Source: Aurifilum marmelostoma
Lineage: Eukaryota; Ascomycota; Sordariomycetes; Diaporthales; Cryphonectriaceae
Direction of reading: 5' to 3'
Assembly (NCBI GenBank): GCA_027559495.1
Contig: JAMXSV010000008.1
Coordinates: forward strand, 310,001 to 374,000
Length of the DNA stretch: 64,000 nucleotides
Shown here: piece by piece, positions 1 through 13,301 of the stretch
Layout of the letters: each line of letters opens with the position of its first letter
How positions within the stretch are numbered: the stretch's first letter is position 1
Notes under the pieces: generated by a model
What the model saw: the letters and a program-made list of their open reading frames with translations, nothing else
Told to the model about the DNA's origin: nothing
The model's database searches: none
Made by a program: the position numbers and the translations under genes

Positions 1-36
1 AACCTTGGACCTAATTTCCCTTACATTTCTCTCATA

Positions 37-1926
37 ATGCGACCCTCTTGTGTGTTCATCCTCCTCCTGACCCTAATCTGTCACGCGCTGGCGGCTACAG
101 TCATCTTCGATTGGACCATCGACTGGGTGATAGCCGCACCAGATGGCTACGCCAGGCCCGTGATCGGTATCAACGGCGAATGGCCGTGTCCAATCATCCA
201 GGCCAATCAGGGCGATACTATCATCGTCAATATCCACAATAACCTGGGAAACGAGACGACTAGCCTCCACTTCCACGGCATCAGACAATATGGAACGCCC
301 GAGATGGACGGGCCTGTTGGGGCCTCGCAGTGCTCTGTGCCTCCGGATTCTTCTTTTACATATCAGTTTGAGGTTTGTAGAATGATATTCCTATCAAACT
401 AGGTGAGGCTGTCATACTGAATCTGATTTTGCGTTGTGTCTGCCTTTTAGGTTGACCAGCCGGGCACGTACTGGTACCACTCGCATGAGATGGGACAGTA
501 CCCTGATGGCCTTCGAGGACCTCTGATTGTCCACGACCCTGATGATCCTTACAAGGGCCAAGTTGATGAGGAGGTCATCATGACAGTGTCAGACTGGTAA
601 GCTACGAACCCACCAGCCATACCAAAAATATTCATACAGAGCGTTTACAAGTTGGCTTCCAGGTATCACAGCCAGTCGATCCCGCTGGTCCAGACCATGC
701 TCCAGCCAAACAACACACATTTCATCCCTCCCATCCCAGACAGTGTCCTTCTGAATGAGGGAGGCAGCAACCAGATTCCATTTCAGAGGGGAAAGACGTA
801 CCGCATCCGGATGATCAACTTCTCCGCCCTCACCGCCGCCATGATCACCTTCCAGTCCCAGACGATGAGGATTATCATGCAGGACGGCTCCTACATCACC
901 CAAGCAGATGCTGACCTGGTCCGGCTGGATTGCGCTCAGAGGTACGACGTCCTGCTGACCTCCAACGGCAGCAGTGGTGACAGCAACTACCCTTTTCTTG
1001 TTGCTCTGGACTTGAACCGAGACTACACCAACCCGAGCGCCTCGCCACTGCCCATCTCATGGAACTACAACGAGACGGGATACCTTGTGGTAGACCCCCA
1101 CTACGACAGCACCTCCGTCGACGTCGTCCACGTCTTTGACCCTGTAGACGATTCTGAATTCACCAACGCCAACGGCAACGGTTCCTTGGGCCCTGTGACC
1201 CAGACAATCCAGCTCGACTTCAACTTTTGCTTCGACAACAACAGCATCCCCAGAGCATGCATAAACGGGCAGCCATACGTCGACCAACGCGTGCCCACCT
1301 TGTACACAGCCGCCACGACGGAAGACGACAACACCAACCCGGTCGTGTACGGCGCCGTAGACCCCTTCATCGTCCAAGAGGGCCAGGTCGTCGATATCGT
1401 CCTCAACAACCTCAACACCTCCATCCACCCTTTCCACCTGCACGGTCACCAATTCCAGGTTATAGCACGCCCTCCCAGCGGCACGGGCCGCTGGCCCGGC
1501 ACTACCGACGACCAACCCGCCCAGCCACCGTCCAGGGACACCATCTCCGTCTACGGCGACTCGTACGCCGTGCTGCGCTTCAGGGCTGACAACCCGGGCG
1601 TGTGGCTGTTCCACTGCCACATCGAGTGGCACGTCGACATGGGCCTCACGGCGACCATTGTCGAGGCGCCGGAGCAGCTGCGCGGGCTGCAGTTCCCGGA
1701 GGACCACATCGAGGCGTGCGAGGTCCAGGGGGAGCCGTATGAGGGGAATGCGGCGGGGAACACGGACAACTATACTGATACTGCGGGCATGCTGTTTGTG
1801 AATCCTGTGACGTATACCGGGTAAGTTTGTTGTTGTCGTGCTTTTACGCGTATGTCTGGGAGGCTGACTAGTTTTGGTGATGATGACAGAGCCCTTTGGG
1901 AGCCTGCTGCGACAGCCAGGCCTTGA
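37..1926 (+). CDS. Secreted multicopper oxidase, Fet3/Abr1-like (laccase/ferroxidase family)
   Basis: Four exons (37-372, 451-596, 663-1820, 1890-1926) give about 558 aa, normal for the family. A signal peptide covers roughly residues 1-19. All four copper-ligand motifs are present: HFHG (about 78-81), WYHSH (120-124), HPFHLHGH (416-423) and HCHIEWH (478-484). The Cys in HCH is the type 1 copper ligand, and the axial position is Leu. The N-terminal half reads most like Fet3-type oxidases (VDQPGTYWYHSH, DGLRGP), the group that includes Aspergillus Abr1 of conidial pigment clusters. Unlike Fet3 there is no C-terminal membrane segment, so a secreted or wall enzyme is inferred. It lies on the same strand as the polyketide synthase 4.6 kb downstream. 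Oxidative polymerisation of a phenolic pigment precursor is the likely role. A ferroxidase or general laccase role cannot be excluded. The start is the first ATG and gives a clean signal peptide. Confidence 0.9.
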
Positions 1927-4900
1927 TTGCGGACTCGTTCGTCGAGTAGAAGGGTGTGAGGAGATGTCCAGTGAAGAAAACGTTCTGGAATTGAGGTTCT
2001 CTCTCTCCTTCTCCTTTCTTGGAGGACGGGAATCGATAAGATGATATAATTCGACCAAAGGGTGGCTTTCGTAATGTTGTGGTAGATTATTGCCGGGCAG
2101 AAATGAGGACATTATAATAACTGACGGATGAGTAATAACTTTGTCCACGGGTTATTGTGTTTGGTCGAATGATGATTGCTTGTTGACCCCGCGACTTGGA
2201 TATGAGGTTCCTCCGAGGAGGTTCTGTGAGGCTGTGGCTCGCCCTTCCATGACGGCAAAATCGAGTCTTGCGTTTGGTGTATCTAGAAGAGACCACAACC
2301 AACGGAGCGATCGCCTTCTGACAACCCGTGATGCGGCTGCTTTTTCATATCGGCATGTAAAGAAGGCCAATAAAGACATCCGCAGGGATGTATTTGCTGA
2401 ATAACCGGCGAACCCTCACAAGCCGAGACTCTTGAACCTCCAAGTCGGATAGACGCGAGTAGTGATGTCGTTGAGAGGAGGGGAACCTCAAACGTGCCAT
2501 AGTTGTGTGCTTTTTGAGCAATTTCTCTGGAACATAACTCTTCGCAGAATTTCGTCGGGGTATTTCAACGCAAGAAAGGGCACCTCGGAATCGTCTATGG
2601 GACCGTCCATTCATAAAGGTGGACGTATGGTCTTTATTTGTGTGCTTTACGCCCACTGCTATGAATGGACTCAATTCCTCCGAATATTGACTCGGGCTTG
2701 ATCCTATCATGCAAATGAAATGAACTCCGAACTTTCGATGTTACTTATCATCTGGACGAGGCTAAGGAGGTAATGAACAGACCCCTCGATATCAGCTCCG
2801 AACGCTATAGTATGTTGACTGCCAAGGGTGCGCTATTGGCTGACCACTATCGGACGAATATTTGAGCCATATGTCCATCTGAAACGCCTTTGGCTTGCTG
2901 CTCTGATAGGTAGACCTGGAGGTGTGTGTCTGTGTCTGACAAGCTTTCCATGCTACCAGAGAAGCCCATTTTCTACAAAGTCGGGACTTGTCTGCCGTCT
3001 ATTCCTGTTGGGCTGGATTAAAGAAGGAAATTGCAATTGTATATAATCTGAAAATGACCATTTGAAAGGCGTATTGTCGGTTACGTACAGCAACGGACTC
3101 ATGCATATCACTTTGCGCCCTAAGTCGTGCTATAGCGCTGAGGCTGACTCTGGTCTCGGGCTAACGGTCATTCGCAAGCCTTTTGGCGACTTACTTTCCC
3201 CCGAATGTATGGCGAGTAGTGTATTTCTTCAGCCAGTCAGCTTTCAATACCAATAGATGATGGCATGGCTAGGCAATTAGTCTGGCGGGCACGGCCTTAG
3301 GGCCACCGAAGCTCGGTGAATAAAAAGACTGCTTCTAGAATGTTACTCGACAGAAAGGATCAAGCCGCCTCCATAGAGAAGACGAAGGATCTGGGCGCGG
3401 ATGCATCTTGCCATGATTATCAGCCCGCATTACGATGCTGTGCTAGGTCAGGAGGCGATTGAGACACAGGAAGATTCCTTTTTGAATGAGCTGCTGTACA
3501 CCCTCTCACCCGTCGAGCATTTTGAAGTGTCAACGGATAATCTACAAGGCTCTTTATGAAGTGATGGTCGGCCCATAAAACTGAGCTCTGAAAATGAGCA
3601 CCGAGTCGTGAATGTATACTTACTCGTTTGACGTAGGTAAGCAATAATTAGGCAGAGGCTACTCACCTAGACAATTGGTGCTCTGAGGTATATAGATGAT
3701 AGGTAGGTGAAGAAGGCTGGTGATGGAATAACTACCCACAGTGCATCAAGTCTGTCTGAGGTAGCACTGCGGAAGGAATCATAGATGCTGCGGCTGTCCG
3801 CAGCAAAGATGCTGTCCCGGCATCACAGCATGCGTCTCTTCTGCCGGGGATCCGGGCTTTCGTCAGGAATACATTCTAGAGGCTTTTACCTCACATATAT
3901 AGACTAAGGTTGTTGTAAATCTAGAGAATGTCTGGAACTTTTTTTTTTTTTTAAAAAAAAAAAAGAAAGGAACTTACAAATGATGGTCTGAGGTAAGGTT
4001 TGTATGTTACGTTACATCCTCTCGGCCACATACTCATTGGCATGCCTGAGAACCAATTTCATTCAGGGTCAACGTTATCAGCTTTATTCAGAAAGCAAAT
4101 TTTGGACGTTGCTTTCGCGCCACAAGTCAGGTAGGCACGTAAAGCATAGCAACCTGCCACGATTCCTGTATTTCTATATCCTACAAATTCCATTAGCATC
4201 CTAATCGGGTGTAGAGAGAATGGCCTGCACCCACTCCTCAAGACAGAAGCTCTGAAGAGAAAGTAGATAGCGAGAAGCTAGGGAAGAGAAGAAAAGTTAG
4301 CAACAACTGATTTTGCAGCTCAGGAAAACAAACAGCAGGTAGAGATGCCATTGTGACACCGTAATCCCGGAGCTCCGTCAAAACATATGTGAAAGAAAGC
4401 TGAAGGATCATATCACCCGCGAGCTTCATAGACCTAAAGCTCTCGTCAGATAGTGATAGTGATTATATGACGCCGAGAATATGCGGATTTATGGCAATAT
4501 TCCGTGAGACTCGAGTCTGCCCCAGATTTACTCAGCTCGTATTTACTAGCCTCCTGATGCCGGACCATACCTAGGTAGTCCTAATATACTAGTCAACGTA
4601 AGTGTCGGTCCGAAGACCGTAAAGAGAGGTCAGACAGATAACATCACTCTTTTCGTGGACTCATATTGCCCTTGAGGAGTTGGCAGGACTCGGGGTCAAT
4701 GGACGAGATCATTGGTGACAAACATCAAGAGAGGTAGCAACGTTCCCTTGTGTCATCAGATCTGATATGCATGTCGTTTATGAATCGTCTCTGATTGGAA
4801 TGACAATATTAAAGACCCGATTAGACACAGGACGGGCATGAACACCGATGCTAATGCTGCCGCTATGGCGTCCAGAGGTCATGATTGTGCGACGTGCGAT

Positions 4901-6305
4901 TTGTTCTATATGACCGTGATGTGAACGCATCAGAACATTCGAAGACGTGCATTGAGAAGTGCTTACTAGAAGCGATGATAAGAAGGGGAAAAAAAAGCAA
5001 CGTGGTACTTTGAGGACGATCATAATCTGTGCTCTGGTCCATTCGTAGCACGAAGTGTCGCCTCGCCCATTGGGATTGAGAACGGATCGTCTCGCCTAAT
5101 TGACACTTGTTGATAGGCTTTTGCCAGATATGAATTCTGGTCATTTTTTCTATTTGCATTTTTGGTTTGATTAGATTAGTCGTCCAGTCTGCAATCTGTA
5201 CGTCCTTTCGAAGGGGGGCTGGGGTGTGAACGAAGACAAGGCGGTGGAAGCTGTGCACTGTACCACTACGTCCTACAGTAGATTTAGTGGACGTTCCCCG
5301 GTTCTAGCGAGCAACAGACCCCCTGAACTTTCCCCTTCGGGCCCTGAGCTCCCTCCATACGGCCAGCGCTAACCCAGTAATCCAGAGTTGCTTGGGCCAA
5401 GCAGCCTGTCACTGCCCGTAATGTGAGCTTATGTAAGATTTCTGGGCCATTCATGACTACACGCCAGTTGTAGTCGTTTTAGATTTTCTTCCACATTCGA
5501 GAAAATAACTCCGCACCGGAATGCGCAAACCCAGAGTGAATCAAGAACTGATTGTCAACAGCAGAGAAAGCAGTAATTCATTCCTACGTGATCAATCGTC
5601 AGCAAGATCATACGAGCACCCACAAGTTCTGACCACGACCAAGATGATATCTGCAATGGGCGGATTGGGGATGTCCGAAAGTCACCTCCGGCCAAAACAC
5701 ACCAACGCGAGCATGGTTTGACACCGAGCCCAGCACTTTAGAGAAACATGACATGACCTGTTGGCCCCATTCATAATCATGAGTTGCACCCTGGTACTCC
5801 ACTTCTTCGGCCAGGTCCAGCACAAGCCTGCAACACAAGATCGCCTTGTTCCTGGACTCCTGTCAACGCACACGCTCATGGTCGTGGAGTTGAAGGGGGA
5901 GAGGGGTGGGGGTAGCGTCTATACGAATGCTATCTTGGGAATAGCTATCTGTGGATGAGAGGCTGGTGTTTCACACAATCAAATGACTGCCTTTGTTTCT
6001 GGTATCACTGCCTCTTCTAGTCAGGTGTACCGACGAGAGCAAAGTGAACTGTGCGAGATACAGACCAGCACTGATGATAGGAGAAGCGCTGACATATTGT
6101 GGACATGGCCTCTACGCATTGCAATCCATTCTATCTGACGGGCTGGAGAAGTACTAGCCTGGGTCGAGCTATCACGGATTGTCAGCAGCTCGGGCCAGAC
6201 GATGTCACGCTTCAACAGGGGACTGAAGGTCCAATAGGCACCAATGTTGTTGGTCGCGTATCAAGGATCATATCCGGAGCCTGCTTGAAGCTTTGACAGT
6301 AAACT
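1927..6305. other. Gene-free spacer, multicopper oxidase to polyketide synthase
   Basis: About 4.4 kb contain only short, overlapping frames on both strands (the longest is about 131 codons at 4863-5258, minus) with no recognisable domain. A T14/A12 inverted homopolymer lies at 3939-3964. I see no transposase, reverse transcriptase or terminal repeat. It may be decayed sequence, but I cannot show that by eye. Confidence 0.5.
3939..3964. repeat. T14-A12 homopolymer palindrome
   Basis: An uninterrupted run of 14 T is followed directly by 12 A, a perfect self-complementary stretch in otherwise mixed sequence. It could be the scar of a poly(A)-type insertion or simple slippage. No flanking duplication is obvious. 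Confidence 0.7.
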
Positions 6306-6316
6306 TCGGTCACCGA
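6306..6316. promoter_or_regulatory. Candidate AflR-type operator, TCG-N5-CGA
   Basis: TCGGTCACCGA matches the palindromic TCG(N5)CGA site bound by AflR-family Zn2Cys6 regulators. It lies 266 bp upstream of the polyketide synthase ATG. An AflR-like regulator is encoded 4.6 kb downstream of the synthase. By chance such a site occurs about once per 4 kb, so the position is suggestive only. Confidence 0.5.
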
Positions 6317-6439
6317 GGACCCGCTACATCGGATACACACTACTAAGCCTGACGGCGTGGAGGAGAGTCTAAGGCAAGGTATTCGGCGTGCAGGGACAAT
6401 TCCACTGGCCTCTCTCCGTGCGTGAGGGTCAGAACGTGT

Positions 6440-6449
6440 CGGATCGCCG
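6440..6449. promoter_or_regulatory. Candidate Zn2Cys6 inverted CGG site, CGG-N4-CCG
   Basis: CGGATCGCCG is an inverted CGG repeat with a 4-bp gap, a spacing class used by Zn2Cys6 dimers. It lies 133 bp upstream of the synthase start, between the TCG-N5-CGA site and the TATA-like element. Confidence 0.3.
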
Positions 6450-6495
6450 GGTTGACCTCATACTAAGCCTCGAAATGACTGTTCTACAACATTTC

Positions 6496-6503
6496 TATAT
6501 ATA
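6496..6503 (+). promoter_or_regulatory. TATA-like element of the polyketide synthase
   Basis: TATATATA lies 79 bp upstream of the chosen ATG at 6582. The spacing suits a fungal core promoter. It also argues that the upstream in-frame extension of the first exon is not translated. Confidence 0.5.
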
Positions 6504-6581
6504 TTGACACGAGCTCCATCCAACACTTTGACCCCGATATTCGAAGCGACAAGACAAAATCTATGGCGACGAGCTTTCACT

Positions 6582-9500
6582 ATGGCTGACCAGCTGGCGT
6601 ATCTCCTCTTTGGAGATCAGTCGACTGAAACGCATGCTTTCCTTTCTGACCTATTCCGCCAGCCGGATAGGGGAATTCTCGCCAATGCATTCCTGGAGCA
6701 AGCCGGCCACGAGCTGAGGAAGGAAATCGAGAACCTCCCCAACATCGAAAGGTCGAAACTTCCAACCTTCCTCAGTCTGCAAAACCTGAATGAGAGATAT
6801 CATGCTCAGAAATTGAAGCACCCTGGAATGGATGCCGCCCTCCTCTGCGTGTCCCAGCTGGCGCACTACATAAAGTAAGTGGGCGGGAACACAACAATCT
6901 TTCTACACATTACTGATGGGGAACAGCTATGCTGAGAAGCACTACGAAGACTTGCTCATGCCTCATGGGCAGATGTTCTTTGGTGGACTCTGCTCTGGAA
7001 TGTTTGCAGCAGCAGCTATCACGTGCACGCCTACCCTCTCGACCCTTGTTCCGGTCGCTGTCCAGATTGCCTTGATGGCTTTCCGTACCGGAAACCACGT
7101 GGCCGCCATGGCTGAACGACTGTGCCCACCCGCGGAGTACTCCGAAAGCTGGACCTACATGCTACCTGGTATGGGGGCTGACGAAGCCCAGACCGTTCTC
7201 GACACCTTCAACCTAGAAAATGTGAGATATTTCTATTCTCGATCATTGAAGTCCTCAAGCTGAGATAAAAGGCAGAAACTTCCTCCTGCAAGCCAGGCAT
7301 ACGTCAGTGCAATCTCCGTCGCCAACGTTGCTGTCTCTGGCCCGCCGGATGTTTTGAGACTTCTTTCCACGTCCGGTCACCTCTCCGTGCGACCCATGTC
7401 GTTACCTGTCTATGGTCCCTATCATGCCACACACCTGCACTCATCCGTCAATGTGGCAAATGTCTTGCGTCTAAAGGACCCTGTCATCAAAGACACGTTC
7501 CACAACACCAAGCCGAGGTCTCCACTCATGTCGTGCAAGACTGGAGAATGGATGATGGAGTCCAACACGATTGCACTTCTTGAGCGAATTGTTCACGAGA
7601 TTCTCAATGATCCTCTGGTGTTCCACAAATTCTTAGAGGCTGGTGTTGAGCTAGCGCATCAATTCGACGGCAAGACGATCCTCATATTACCATTCGGACC
7701 CACACAGAACGCTGCTGCTCTGGCCAACCTCTTGAAAAGCAAGACCTCAAACAACGTCATCCTTAGACTCCCCCCACAGATCTCTATAGAGAGTACAGAA
7801 TCCAGTGTCGGCAACCACGGCTCGACAGGAAGATGCAAGCTGGCCATTGTCGGTATGGCAGGCCGCTTTCCCGATGCGGCCAGCCATGAGAAGCTATGGG
7901 AGCTGCTCGAGAACAGACTGGATGTGCACCGCGTCGTACCAGTAGATCGCTTCCCTGTTGGGAACCATGTTGATCCGAGTGGTAAGGCTATCAACACTAG
8001 CCACACGCCATATGGATGCTGGATCGAGAGGCCTGGTCACTTTGATCCTCGATTTTTCAATATGTCACCACGAGAAGCCTTCCAGACAGATCCGATGCAA
8101 AGAATGGCGCTGACGACGGCTTATGAGGCGCTGGAGATGTCGGGATATGTGCCAAACAGAACCCCATCCACAAGACTAGACCGGATCGGAACATTCTACG
8201 GACAGACCTCTGATGACTGGCGGGAGATCAATGCTGCGCAGGAGATCGATACTTACTTTATCACCGGAGGCGTCCGAGCCTTTGGGCCTGGTAGGATCAA
8301 CTACCATTTCGGATTCAGCGGCCCTAGTCTCAACATCGATACTGCATGTTCGTCTAGTGCTGCTGCGATAAACGTGGCCTGTTCCTCTCTCTGGGCACGC
8401 GACTGTGACACCGCAGTTGTGGGTGGTCTGTCTTGCATGACCAATTCTGACATTTTCGCGGGATTAAGCAGGGGCCAGTTCCTCTCCAAGAAGGGTCCCT
8501 GTTCTACCTTCGACAATGATGCGGATGGCTACTGCAGAGGTGATGGCTGCGCATCAATCGTCATCAAGCGGCTCGAGGACGCCGAAGTCGATCAAGACCG
8601 CATATTGGCTGTTATCCTCGGCACTGCCACAAATCACTCCGCCGACGCTATCTCTATCACACATCCTCACGGGCCCACCCAGTCACTCTTATCGACAGCA
8701 ATTCTTGACCAGGCTGGCGTTGATCCGCTTGATGTCGACTACGTCGAGATGCACGGTACCGGAACGCAGGCTGGTGACGGAACCGAGATGGTGTCGGTCA
8801 CCAACGTGTTTGCTCCGGTAGACAGAAAGCGACCCGTGGATCGACCCCTGTATCTAGGCTCAGTCAAGGCTAACGTGGGCCACGGCGAGGCTGCATCTGG
8901 CGTCACTGCTCTCATCAAAGTCCTCATGATGTTGCAGAAGAATGCAATCCCTCCCCATGTTGGCATCAAGCGTGAGATCAACAAGACTTTCCCGAAAGAT
9001 CTTTCCGAACGTAATGTCAACATTGCATTCCACACCACTCCATTCAAGAGACGAGACGGCAAGCTTCGGCGGGTCTTCATCAACAACTTCAGCGCTGCTG
9101 GAGGCAACACTGGCTTGCTGCTTGAGGATGCCCCGAAGAGGAAGCCTGCCGCCAAAGATCCGCGAGGTCATCACGTCATCACTGTTACTGCCAAGTCCAA
9201 AGCTTCCATGATACGCAATACTGAGAGGCTGGTCGCGTGGATGGCAGAGCACCCAGACACGCCACTGTCCCATGTGGCTTACACCACCACTGCTCGCAAG
9301 ATGCAACATTACTGGCGTATGAACGTCGCTGCTACGGACCTCTGTGAAGCGAAAATTGCCCTTCAAGATTGCTTAAAGGCAAACATTTCTCCTGTTCTGC
9401 CGGACCAGCCCAAAGTGGCTTTTCTCTTCACTGGTCAAGGATCCCAATATGCAGGCCTCGGCAAGGTACTCTACGCGTTACACTCGATATTCCAACAGAG

Positions 9501-12500
9501 CATCGACGAGTTTAATCAGTTGGCACTTATCCATGGTTTCCCATCCTTCATGCCACTTATCGATGGCACTGAGCAAGACCTGACTAGATTGTCCCCGCTC
9601 GTTGTCCAGCTTGGTCTTTGCAGCTTCGAGATGGCTCTAGCCAGGCTGTGGGCCTCTTGGGGTATCAGGCCCAGCGTCGTGCTCGGCCATAGCCTTGGAG
9701 AGTATGCTGCTCTCAATGCTGCAGGTGTTCTTTCTGCCAGCGACACCATTTATCTTGTTGGTGTTCGTGCCAAACTTCTCATGGAGAAGTGCATCTCCTT
9801 CACGCATTCCATGCTTGCCGTTCAAGGCGCTGTCGGTGCCGTGAAGGAGTCTCTCGGAGGCCAAGCTCATCAAGTCACCGTTGCCTGCATTAACGGACCT
9901 CGCGAGACTGTGCTCGCTGGCGAGGCTTCACAGATCACCGAGATATCTTCTCACTTGAGTAAAGCCGGCTTCAAGTCCACGCAGCTCAAGGTGCCCTTCG
10001 CCTTCCACTCGGCTCAGGTTGAGCCCGTCCTTGACGATTTCGAAGAGCTCGCCCACACAATTACCTTCCGCGCCCCCAGACTCCCCATCATCTCTCCTTT
10101 GCTTGGGACAACCCTCGGGTCCGAGCTCATCACCCCGAACTACCTGCGTAAGCACGCTCGTGAGGTTGTTGACTGCCTTGGCGGTCTCGTACATGCAAAG
10201 CAGTCCGGAGCCATTGACGAAAAGACCGTGTGGCTTGAGGTTGGCCCACATCCAATATGCTCCAACATGATCAAGGCTGCTCTCGGTGCTACTACTGTGG
10301 CTGTACCTAGCGTTCGCCGCGACGAGAACCCATACAAGACACTAAGCTCTTCTCTCTGTACGCTCCACTCAGCAGGCCTGAATATCGACTGGAATGAATT
10401 CCATCGTGACTTTGCGGAATCTGTTCGTATCTTGGATCTCCCCAGCTACTCCTTCGACGAGAAAAATTACTGGCTGCAGTACACTGGCGACTGGTGCATC
10501 ACAAAGAATCGTGGCGCTCAGGCAGCAGCTGCCGACGTTATCGACAAGCCGGCGAAGCCTCCACTTTCCACTTCTTCTGTTCAGAGAATCATCAACGAAG
10601 AAGTCGAAGGTGACATCGCCATCGTCGAGATCGAGTCCGACCTCTCTCGCGAGGATTTGCGGCTCGTTATTTCTGGCCACAAGGTCAATGGCGCTCCTCT
10701 TTGCCCTTCGTCACTGTATGGTGATATGGCCATGACTGTGGCCGACTATGCATACAAGCTAGTCCATCCCAATGCAGCAAAGGTTGGCTGCAATGTTGGT
10801 GATATGAGGGTCCCAAAGACCCTCATCTTTGACGAGACCCTCGACAGACATATTCTCAGGCTCAATGTCATTGCCAATGTCGCCACCGGTAGAGCTGAAT
10901 GTTCATGGTACACTGGTGAGGGGGACAGGAAGACCGAGCATGCCACCTGCCAAGTCTCTTATGGCAACATAGAGGAGTGGGCCAGTGAGTTCGATCGCAC
11001 CGACTATCTCATCAAGGGCCGCATCGAAGCCCTGAAAGCAGCAGAGAAGGTTGGAAAAGCATCAAAGATTGGACGCGGCCTGGTCTACAAGCTCTTCACC
11101 GCGCTTGTTGACTATGACAGCCGATACCGCGGGATGGAAGAGGTCATCCTTGACAGTGAGGCTTGTGAGGCCACCGCCAAGGTTGTCTTCCAGACTTCAG
11201 CAGAGAAGGACGGAAACTATCACTTTAGCCCGTTCTGGATTGACAGCTTGAGCCACATCTCAGGATTCATCATCAACGGCACAGATGCTGTCGACTCACG
11301 TGAGCAGGTTTTTATCTCCCACGGCTGGGGCTCAATGCGGTTCATTGAGACGCCCATCGCCAGCAAATCATACCAGACGTACATCCGCATGCAGCCTATA
11401 AAGGGGACTAAGATGATAGCTGGTGATGCTTACGTCTTCGACCAAGACAGACTCATCGGCATCACTGGTGACATTCGATTTCAGGCCATTCCTCGCAAGG
11501 TTCTCAACACGCTTCTACCACCTCGTGGCGTTGCCGCCACTGCTTCTGCTCGAGCGTCTTGTGCTCTTGTCGCTCCAACCATCAAAGCGGGCCACAAGAG
11601 CGCATCTATCAAGGCATCCAAACACAAGGAGATGCTCACCAGCTCAAACCTCTCGCACGTGAATAAGAAGCTCACGTCTGTGGTTTTCCAAGTGATGGAG
11701 ATCCTGGCCAAAGAGACTGGGGTGAGCGATGATGAGCTCGCTGACAATATTGCATTCGCGGATCTTGGTGTCGACTCCCTCATGGGCTTGACTGTTTCAG
11801 GCCGCCTTCGTGAGGAGTTGGACCTGGACATCAACTCCCACGTATTCGTAGACCATCCTACGATTGGTGACTTCAGATCCTATCTGCAGCAGTTCGAAAA
11901 GTCCGGAGCAGCAACCCGAAATTTCTTATCATCGGAGTCCATATGCTCCTATTCTGAGACTGAAGAGACACCTGAACAGATGGAGACCGACTCTAATGTT
12001 ACTACTCCTGATAACGAGAGCAACGCGGAAGAGTATCTGAAGCCTGAAAAAGCCCACAATGGTGACTTGCGCCAAGTCGTGAGGGAGGTCGTTGCGTCGG
12101 AAATGGGTGTCGATGTTGAGGAGATCATTGCAGCTCCAGACCTGAACGACCTTGGTATGGACTCTCTAATGAGTCTGACCATCTTGGGGAGTCTACGAGA
12201 GAGGACGGGCCTCAATATTCCGTCTGACCTTTTCATCTCCAATTCATCGCTCAAAAATCTCGAACGAGCCCTGGGAATCTCCGACACACCCAAGAACTCG
12301 ACGTTAGCCGAGCCTGTCTCTATGTTGAAGCATGCTGCCGCCTCGAAGGAAGTTGAATTCAACAAGGCAACGGCAACTTCGAGCGGGAAGGCGATGCCTC
12401 CTTCTATGATTACAGCGAGCATCACCAAGCCACCTCGCCCCAGCCACATGGTCGACGACTACCCTCACCGTAAAGCTTCCTCTGTCCTCTTGCAAGGCAG

Positions 12501-13301
12501 TCACCGTACTGCAACCAGGCACCTCTTCATGGTTCCAGACGGCAGTGGGAGCGCGACCTCGTACACAGAGATCTCCGATATTGGACCCCAATGGGCTGTC
12601 TGGGGACTCTTCTCGCCCTTCATGAAGACACCTGAAGAATACAAGTGTGGGGTGTATGGTATGGCTTCCAAGTTTATTGAAGAGATGAAGCGGCGTCAGC
12701 CCAAGGGACCATACAACCTGGCCGGCTGGTCTGCAGGTGGTGTCATCTCGTATGAGATGGTGGTCCAGCTGACCCAAGCTGGAGAGCGTGTTGACAACCT
12801 GATCATCATTGACGCGCCCTGCCCTATCACCATCGAGCCCCTCCCCAGGAGTCTTCACGCATGGTTCGCCAGCATAGGTCTCCTCGGCGACGGCGACGAC
12901 AAGAGGATTCCCGAGTGGCTGCTCCCTCACTTTGCGGCGTCGGTCACCGCACTGAGTAATTATACCGCTGAGCCGATCCCCACGGACAAGTGTCCCAACG
13001 TCATGGCCATCTGGTGCGAGGACGGCGTGTGTCACCTGCCCACCGACCCAAGACCCGACCCCTACCCTACCGGGCACGCGCTCTTCCTGCTGGATAACAG
13101 GACCGACTTTGGTCCCAACCGGTGGGACGAGTATCTTGACGTGAGAAAGATGAGCATGAGGCACATGCCAGGAAATCACTTCTCCATGATGCATGGTGAC
13201 CAGGTGAGTGCACTCTTCGACTCTTCTTTGTTCTCGATGCTAACGTTGATCTCGTACAGGCGAAGCAGCTTGGTTCATTCATGCGTGAGGCGCTGCTGTA
13301 A
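6582..13301 (+). CDS. Non-reducing polyketide synthase (SAT-KS-AT-PT-ACP-ACP-TE)
   Basis: Exons 6582-6874, 6927-7221, 7297-13203 and 13260-13301 encode about 2178 aa, the usual size for pigment-type synthases. Domains in order: SAT with Cys in GLCSG near 120; KS about 375-800 with Cys 547 (DTACSS), His 682 (MHGTGT) and His 725 (NVGHGE); malonyl AT with FTGQGS near 907 and Ser 995 (GHSLGE); PT with His 1324 (GHKVNG) and Asp 1512 (WIDSLSH); two ACPs with phosphopantetheine Ser at 1690 (GVDSLM) and 1819 (GMDSLM); and a Claisen-cyclase type TE with Ser 2008 (GWSAGG) and His 2157 (GNHFSM). All key residues are intact. The layout is that of wA/PksP and PKS1 enzymes, which make heptaketide naphthopyrone or pentaketide tetrahydroxynaphthalene. 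From memory the KS reads slightly nearer wA/PksP, so the product is unsettled. The ATG at 6582 is chosen because MADQLAYLLFGDQ is the typical N-terminus. Confidence 0.96.

Noticed and set aside
1057..2148. 363-codon open frame on the minus strand inside the multicopper oxidase gene
   Set aside because: It is the antisense shadow of GC-rich coding sequence. The translation is low in complexity and the plus-strand protein carries all copper motifs.
4863..5258. 131-codon minus-strand frame in the first large spacer
   Set aside because: No similarity to any family I know and no splice-linked extension; the length is compatible with chance.
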